From: Lithospermum erythrorhizon
Lineage: Eukaryota > Streptophyta > Magnoliopsida > Boraginales > Boraginaceae
Assembly: GCA_019722365.1 (NCBI GenBank)
Contig: JADFUC010001025.1
Location: forward strand, 1 to 64,000
Direction of reading: 5' to 3'
DNA: 64,000 nucleotides
The notes under the pieces are model-generated. The model had not been told where the DNA came from. It searched no databases and saw nothing but the letters and a program-made list of their open reading frames with translations. Shown here piece after piece: positions 57,964-64,000 of the stretch (the stretch's first letter is position 1; every line of letters starts with the position of its first letter). The translations under genes were made by a program, and so were the position numbers.

Positions 57964-60649
57964 TGTAATAACCCGTTACAAAAAAAAAAAAAAAAAAAAT
58001 TTTAAATTTTTCGTCGGGCGCGGACCCGAATAAGATAATTTTTTTCGATGATAATATTATTTCGTGAAAACTTTTGAGCCTTAATTTCATTTTAGAGGTA
58101 ATCTAGTAAGCTGCCATGGAAGTTAATTTTATCTTTGAAATCGGTTCGTGGAGGTTTAAGTACGATAAAATGAGAATTAACCTAAAACCGAATCCAGACT
58201 CGAAGTTTTTTAAATATCTATTCATACACATCCTCCACATCATCATCATCATCACAACTTCATCTTCTTCCTTATTTTACCAAATTAAGCTCCTCCTCAT
58301 AAAAATTTCATTTTTCATTTCTTCGATTGTCGCCAAACTCAAGAGATCGTCAGAGAATATTGTTCTCCCATCATTCTCTTTCGAAAGTTAAGGTAAGAAA
58401 TTTCAAGTCTTTTCGAGATATTTTTGGGTTTTGACATAGTTGACTTTTAGTTGACTTTTCCATAATTGAATTTTTATGATAAATCTAGTTGGTTACGGGT
58501 TGGCGCGACGATTCGGAAAGCGAGGAATTCGTGATTTGTAGATCGCTTGAGACGCATGGTCGAGTTGACTTTAGGTTTTCGGTTGACATCTTATATGGAT
58601 ATTTTTATAAGACTTTAAATGGTAGAGGTTATACTGGGACCTTGGCTTATAGTTAAGTTATGATGTTAAATTGGCGAGCTAAAATGACAGTGGTGTTATG
58701 TCAAAAGTGTAATTCCAAAGTCGAGTTATAATTGATATTTCGAGTATAGATTGTTACTATGGACTTGATGACAGTTAGAATAACTTATAAGTCAATTGGT
58801 AACGAGAAAGCTGAGCAAGATGGAATTTAATGTAAATCGACTGGGGTTTCTGTCCACGGGATTATAATTCGATAGCTTATCCGCTTGCTATACCATTTTT
58901 GTAGGATGGGCCTCTAAAGAGTCAAGTTATGTATCTTCTTAGAACGCCGGTATATAGTAAGAGGTCTTCATTATACTTTCTCGGTGTTATTTAGAGTCGA
59001 CGTGAAAAGTGGCGCTAATTCTTGATTGTCTTTCTGTGGAAGCTCATGTGGCTACAGAAAGTAGTACTTATCTCACGGGTGTTACTTTATGTACTTACTT
59101 TTAAACTGTGAAACATGTTATCAAGTGGGATATGATTACGTGAGAATGAGCAAGCATGTAATTGCTTATATGATTACGTGATTATATCCTCGCGCTGGCA
59201 TCGCTTGCAAAGTAATAAATAACTCCCCAACTTATATTTCTCATCAGGCCTGTCGGCAATTTAGCCATTTATGTGGCCTGTTGGCTTATCAGGTTTGGAC
59301 TTTACTATTGTGGTGATGTTTTAGATGCGCTGGATATCATCAGGGAGCAGAAAGAGTCGGTTACTGAGATAATGATGGAGTTTGATCTATGACTCGAGGT
59401 GATTCAGCATCGTAAAGCGACTCTATAGTCGGGATTACTGTGTGATTGTGTGACTCTCCTTGCCGGATATGTGACACTATCGGCCCTATACTACTGAGTG
59501 CTATGGCCATGGCTCGGCCCTCATACTACTAAGAGATAGCCACGGGTATGACTCTGCTTGATCGCTTGTCGCTGCATTTGCCTGGGTGGTGGCCCTATAC
59601 TACTAAGATAAATACATGGGCTCGGGCCTTATACTCGGGTATAAGAAATGGGTATGAGTCTTTTGATCACTTGTCAGGCATTGTCATGTGGCCCTATACT
59701 ACGCAGAGCATCGCGCGTGTTCATATTTGTGTATATAGCGCGTGCCTTATACTTTGTGTATATGCGCTAGCTTTATACTTTGTGTATAAGTTTGCTGGGT
59801 TTCGCCTTATATCAAGCGGTGGTATAAGCGCGAGAGGTGATTGCTGATTAGTCCATTCCCAGTAGACTTGATCGAGTATATGCGCATTGTGAGGTTGGTA
59901 TACCGTGATATGAGAGATAGGAGGCCTGGCGACTAGAGTTTTAGTCGTTGTCAGCCCATTTGATTTCTTTCTCGAAATTGTGTAAGCCATTTAACCTTCT
60001 ATTATATCTTCACGTGATATGTCTCGAGATTTCATGAATTACGTTGTATGACCTTTTTAGGTAGTCCTCGATATATGTATTTTATTCATTTGACTATTAT
60101 ATTATTGATTGACTCATTCCGGTGATGCAAGTTCACCGTTAAGTTTCACTAAGCCTCATGCTTACACCCCTTTTCGCATCGGGATGGCATTTCATTTGTG
60201 CCAGTTGACAGACGCCGCTTGATCCAAGAGGTCAAGCTGAGAGTTTTGCTCGAGTGGCTGTGTGAGCATCGGGTATGCAGGATCCGCTACCGATTTGACG
60301 CTGTTGTCAATCGCTTTGATTGTCAGATTTTTCCTTTTGAAACTTTAGCCTTGCCGGCCGTTGTCATTTGTATTCGTGGATACAAGACGTGACATCTGGC
60401 CAGAGCCTTGCCGCATTGGCTTTATTTTGGGATATGTTGTGTATATATATATGGGTTTGTCGCTTCGATATCACCGATGGATTATAAAAATTTAAAAAAC
60501 TGCTTGATTGGGAAACTTAATTACATCGTATTTTTGGATGCAAACGAATTGTATTTTAAACCGAAGTCGCCCATCGGTTTGCGACTCTCGGGTGTTCCGG
60601 ATTTTAATGACTCTCACCAGGCGGCCGAATTCGGGCGGTCAGCGTTACA
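57964..60649 (+). repeat. 5' LTR of the Tekay-type element (2686 bp)
   Basis: It starts TGTAATAACCCGTTAC followed by an A-run and ends GTTACA before the primer-binding site. Its first 150 bases and the blocks at 58760-58880, 59470-59830 and 59880-60090 match the LARD LTRs in inverted orientation. Its terminal block (60440-60649) matches 27-230 rather than the LARD LTR. The open frame 58116-58391 inside it is not conserved as protein and is not called as a gene. Confidence 0.8.
59470..59830. repeat. Tandem repeats inside the Tekay-type LTR
   Basis: GGCCCTATACTACT units with ATGGCC, then GCCTTATAC units with TTTGTGTATA, recur every 25-70 bases. These are the inverted counterparts of the arrays in the LARD LTRs. 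Confidence 0.7.
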
Positions 60650-60655
60650 TAATTT

Positions 60656-60667
60656 TGGTATCGAAGC
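60656..60667 (+). promoter_or_regulatory. Primer-binding site of the Tekay-type element
   Basis: TGGTATCGAAGC after GTTACATAATTT matches TGGTATCAGAGC (initiator tRNA-Met complement) with two adjacent bases altered. Its place right after the LTR end supports the LTR boundary. Confidence 0.7.
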
Positions 60668-60783
60668 TAGTTTCAGACATTGGGTATCTCGCGCTGTCGC
60701 GCGCTTACTTGTTTTTCTTTTCGAGTCCGGAGAGGGTGCTTTTTGTATAAGTCTGCGGTTTTTTGTTGCGTGAGATCGCTGGT

Positions 60784-63700
60784 GATGCCACTTAGAGCCG
60801 CTGGGCGAGGTGTAGCCGGTAGTGCCTGGGTAGGCTGCAGAGCCGAATCGGTAGTGTATAGTGTCGATGAGGCTGACCGCCAGGTCCCGAGCGCATTTCT
60901 CGAGCATGTAGGAGGCCGAGGTAGACCTCGCAGGAGAGCGAATGCTCAAAGCGGCCGAGCAATGTGGGGTTCGACTCCTGCAGCAGCCAGCTGGACTGCC
61001 TTCAAGCAGGATCCACCGGTGCTGTGGGGTTCGCCAGCAAAGTATTGAGTTCATCCGGGACATGAAGTCGATTTTTGAGCCGAAGGGATCAGGCGGTGAT
61101 GAGGAAGTTTGCTACTTATAGACTTCAATGAGGCGCCTGGATCATGTGAGAATCTGGAGCGATCTTTGACCGCGAGGGGAGGTCTTCATGTTTCCGGGAG
61201 CGATTTGCTGAGCTCTTCCGGAGAATTATTTCTTGAGACCCACAATGGCGGCTCGAGAGAGAGTCATTTCGTTTGACACAAGGCTCGAGGTCGCTGTGAG
61301 ACATTGCAGTGCCTCATGATTTCAGGCCACTACTTCCCCTCAATGCTTATCCGGCAGAAAGTAAGAGGATCACTGTAGTCGTGGATGGATCGACGCGGGA
61401 GACACGTCACCGTATCTCATACTGACGGAGTTTACTAGTTTCCATGTCATGGTAGGAATGCAACTCTCAAGATGGAAATGGAGTCGGGCAGAGCTGCAGG
61501 CGAAATGGGATCGGTGAGAGTCAATTCGAGACTTTCTATTCAGACCTTCTAGCTCTAGAGTTCGTATAGGACGGACTTTCAAATAGAGTCATCCTCGGGC
61601 AGTCACTTCACAAGGTTCGGCTAGTCCGCCCGAAAGTTATGTTACTACTTTTTCGCATGGAGCCGGCGTAGATCCGGGCGGGGTCCAGTATTTCCCAGTC
61701 CGCAGAGGTATCCGCTGTTACCGCGGCGGGCTCTTATCAAAATAAGTAAAGCAGATCGCTTAGGCGTCTTATGCTATCGACGCCAGCCTGTGACATTTGG
61801 CGAAGTGAGGTTCCTGGGCCTTTTCCCTGCAGGGGGAGCCTTCAAGACTGGGCTTCAAATTGCCGAGACTATCGTGGGAGTCATGTGTGGTCGCATTCAG
61901 CCAGCCGAGGCCGGATATGGAGTCAGAGGGACTTTATGGAAATGGGCTTACGGGTAGCGCCCAGCCGAGCCGGTCGAGGCGTATTCATGTGCCGCTACAC
62001 ACGATGCCAGGATACCCTGCAAGAAGCATGTGTACATTATTTCGTATGATAATGAGGCCGTGGCGCTGCTTTGATTCGCCACGCATTCGCTTGTTTCTCG
62101 TGAGCTTATTTTATCTCGTATGCGTGCCTTGCCTGCTCACTTGAGATTATGACACCTGTAGGAGGCCGGCCATGTTGGGATAGTATATAGAGACCTGGCC
62201 CTTTGATTGTCAGGTCAGCTTGTTCTGGTTGATTTACTTCCACAGCTCGATTTTGACCTATCTTAGGTACGGATCGTCAAACATCATGCCGTTATTGACG
62301 CCATCGGAAAGACACTTTGTGGGTCTCAAAGCACTTCGTATATCCCATTTCATGTGGCATGCAAAGATTTTGCTCTTCGAAGTTTTGTATCGCATGATTG
62401 AAGGTGAGATTGATTCTGAAATGGCGTTATTGGTTCTTTGCTACAAGGTTGATTTGATTAGAGAAGAGGGTGTAGTGTGAGGATGCGGTTGTTAGAGTTC
62501 AAGGATGTTTTTCCCGAGGACTTACCGGGTTTCACCGAAAGTGGAGGTCGACTCATATCGAGGTTATTCCCTGCATGCACCAATTTCTTCCAATCGCATA
62601 GATGGCTCCAAATGAAAGCTGGGTGAATCATGACTCGCTTGCGGTGAATTGTTGGACAAGTGATTCATCGCATCGAGTGTATCTCCGTGGGGCGCACTGT
62701 TCTTTTGTGAAAAGAAGGATGGGTTCAACGAGGTCACAGACGAATTATGTCACCGAATAAAGTGACCATTAAGAACCGATACCCATTGCCCGACCGATGA
62801 TTTGTTTTGATCACCAAGGATGCCAAGGTGTTCTTAAGATTGATTTGCGATCCGGGTTATCACGCTGAGGATCAAAGGGGAGGATATTCAAATCGCCTCC
62901 GATCTCAAGTATGGACATTATGAGCTATAGCTGATGCCATTTTGATCACAAACGCACCGGCGGCCTTGGATTTGATGAACCGGTATTTTGGTATATTTTA
63001 ATGGCCTGGTATTCATTACGATATTTTGATATATTCTATGGGGAGTGAGGAAATACGAGAGGCATTTCAGATTGTTTTGGGGGATCTCGAGACGCCACTC
63101 ACCAGAGTGCCAAGTTTTCCAAGTGTGAGTCTCCGTTGGCGGAAGTGCACCCCCGGGGCATGTTATTTCCGGCAGGTATTTGTGCTGATCCACGTATGCG
63201 GAGGCCGTGGAACACTGGGAGCCGTCCCCCACCGCCACACTGGCGAGGAGTTTCTCAAGCCACCGGTTATTACAGAGATTCATCATGACTTCGATCGCGA
63301 CGCCATTGACCAAAGTTGACTGCAGTGGGTTCCGCTTATACGGGATGATGATCGCGGTGGACTGCCTGTGGCATTAAAGGGAAGTTGACTACTGGCGCCT
63401 GTCGGGCGACACCACCAGCTCCTGGTGGCTACGTGATTTATGGGGCTGACGCTCGTGATCGTGATCGGGGTGTGTGTTCCGATGCGTAACGGGCGTGATT
63501 GCCTACGCCTCCCGACGCTTGAGAAATCACGAGAAGAACTATCCGACACATGATCTTTGAGCTAATGGGCGATAGTCTTTTGAGTTAAAATTGCGAGACA
63601 TTATCTTTATTAAGCGTTGCCGCATTTTTACTCGACTATAAGAGTTTGAAATATCTTCTCCGACGCAGAGAGATTTTGAATTTGAGACAGGAGGTGGATG

Positions 63701-64000
63701 GAGTCTATTAGTGATTATGACTTGACTATCGAAAGTACCACCCAGGAAGGCAAACGTAGTAGCCGATACCGAAGTAGAAGTGAGCATCAAAGGACCTGTA
63801 TAGTAGATTTGCATTGCACGGGAGTCGGGATTTTGACGTCGCAGCGACGGGGAGAGATTTTTGCTCCATACGAGTTCGACCAAGATCAAGTGGATCGAAT
63901 CAATAAAGAGATCGGGCAGCCAGTTAGGATTTGGCAGACCCAGTTATCAATGTGGACGAGGAAACGGAGTCGATCGATTTCACGCTTGACGGTAACGGAG
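60784..64000 (+). pseudogene. Tekay-type gag-pol, frame-broken, continues off-window
   Basis: The gag start is MPLRAAGRG at 60784, a form common in chromovirus gag. A protease-like stretch lies at about 62040-62100, where a DSGAxHSFVS-type segment is expected and SPRxRxFLVS is read. The linker before RT reads KDVFPEDLPG (62500-62530). Reverse transcriptase has KVTIKNRYPLP (62759-62792) and KIDLRSGYH (62836-62862); the VDD box falls in a frame-broken stretch. An AKFSKCEF-like block lies at 63100. RNase H shows IFTDxKSLKYL (about 63625-63655), LNLRQ (63677) and a YHPGKANVVAD-like block (about 63735-63765). Stops and frameshifts occur throughout, so no functional protein is encoded as read. Confidence 0.75.

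Larger units (their letters stand above)
57964..64000 (+). mobile_element. Ty3/gypsy retrotransposon of Tekay/Del type, truncated by the window end
   Basis: The 5' LTR (57964-60649) is followed by a primer-binding site, a gag start, protease, reverse transcriptase and RNase H traces in canonical Ty3/gypsy order on the + strand. The element continues past 64000, so integrase and the 3' LTR are not visible. It interrupts the old copia integrase at 57963/57964. Motif wording (VFPEDLPG, KVTIKNRYPLP, KIDLRSGYH, and a YHPGKANVVAD-like block) is that of plant chromoviruses. Confidence 0.8.

Noticed and set aside
58116..58391. 91-codon open frame with a hydrophobic segment
   Set aside because: It is within the Tekay-type LTR, includes a CATCATCATC-type low-complexity run, and is not conserved in the related LTRs.
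60614..61063. 149-codon minus-strand frame overlapping gag
   Set aside because: Antisense to recognisable gag sequence starting at 60784; a shadow of the Arg/Gly-rich gag region.
1..64000. tRNA, rRNA and other structured RNA genes
   Set aside because: I saw no cloverleaf or rRNA sequence. The only tRNA-related motifs are the short primer-binding sites of retroelements.

Overview
The window is nuclear DNA of a flowering plant, most likely a eudicot. It is AT-rich, its one clear gene has introns, and almost everything else is LTR retrotransposon sequence. There are no rRNA or tRNA genes, no CRISPR arrays and no prokaryotic operon features. I see one complete gene: a xyloglucan endotransglucosylase/hydrolase (XTH) on the + strand, exons 34764-35060, 37749-37942 and 38624-39005, which splice to a 290-residue secreted protein.

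Layout. 27-2585: LTR of a minus-strand Ty3/gypsy element whose body lies left of the window. 2586-8785: broken minus-strand Ty1/copia element (pol about 2650-5200, leader about 6200-8030, 5' LTR about 8040-8785). 8786-14870: AT-rich, mostly unassigned intergenic DNA with small repeats. About 14880-25030: decayed minus-strand Ty3/gypsy element of Tat type (two related LTRs; RT, RNase H and integrase traces). 25031-33700: unassigned AT-rich DNA with an LTR-like stretch near 29700-30250 and a GC-richer island at 30540-32870. 33797-33908: small foldback element. 34140-39080: XTH promoter and gene, with repeats in both introns. 39285-39498: probable hAT-type MITE.

39706 to 64000 is a nest of retrotransposons. 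An old minus-strand copia element (3' LTR 39706-40409, RT/RNase H 40980-42404, integrase remnant 57582-57963) is split by a younger minus-strand copia element (42405-57581). The 3' LTR of that younger element is split in turn by a LARD-like element (42987-52914) with two LTRs of about 3.97 kb, a 2 kb non-coding core, a primer-binding site and a 5-bp target duplication CGGAT. From 57964 to the window end a plus-strand Ty3/gypsy element of Tekay/Del type interrupts the old copia integrase; its LTR is related to the LARD LTR and to the LTR at the window start.

Reading frames in the retroelements are broken by many small indels and by recurrent odd insertions, while the XTH exons are clean. Age explains part of this, but the pattern also looks like uncorrected sequencing error in repeats, so the base-level 'decay' of the transposons should be read with care. 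Domain calls inside them come from short motifs recovered across frames. The strongest novelty candidates are the LARD-like element with its probable autonomous relative next door, and the XTH allele with Tyr in its catalytic motif.
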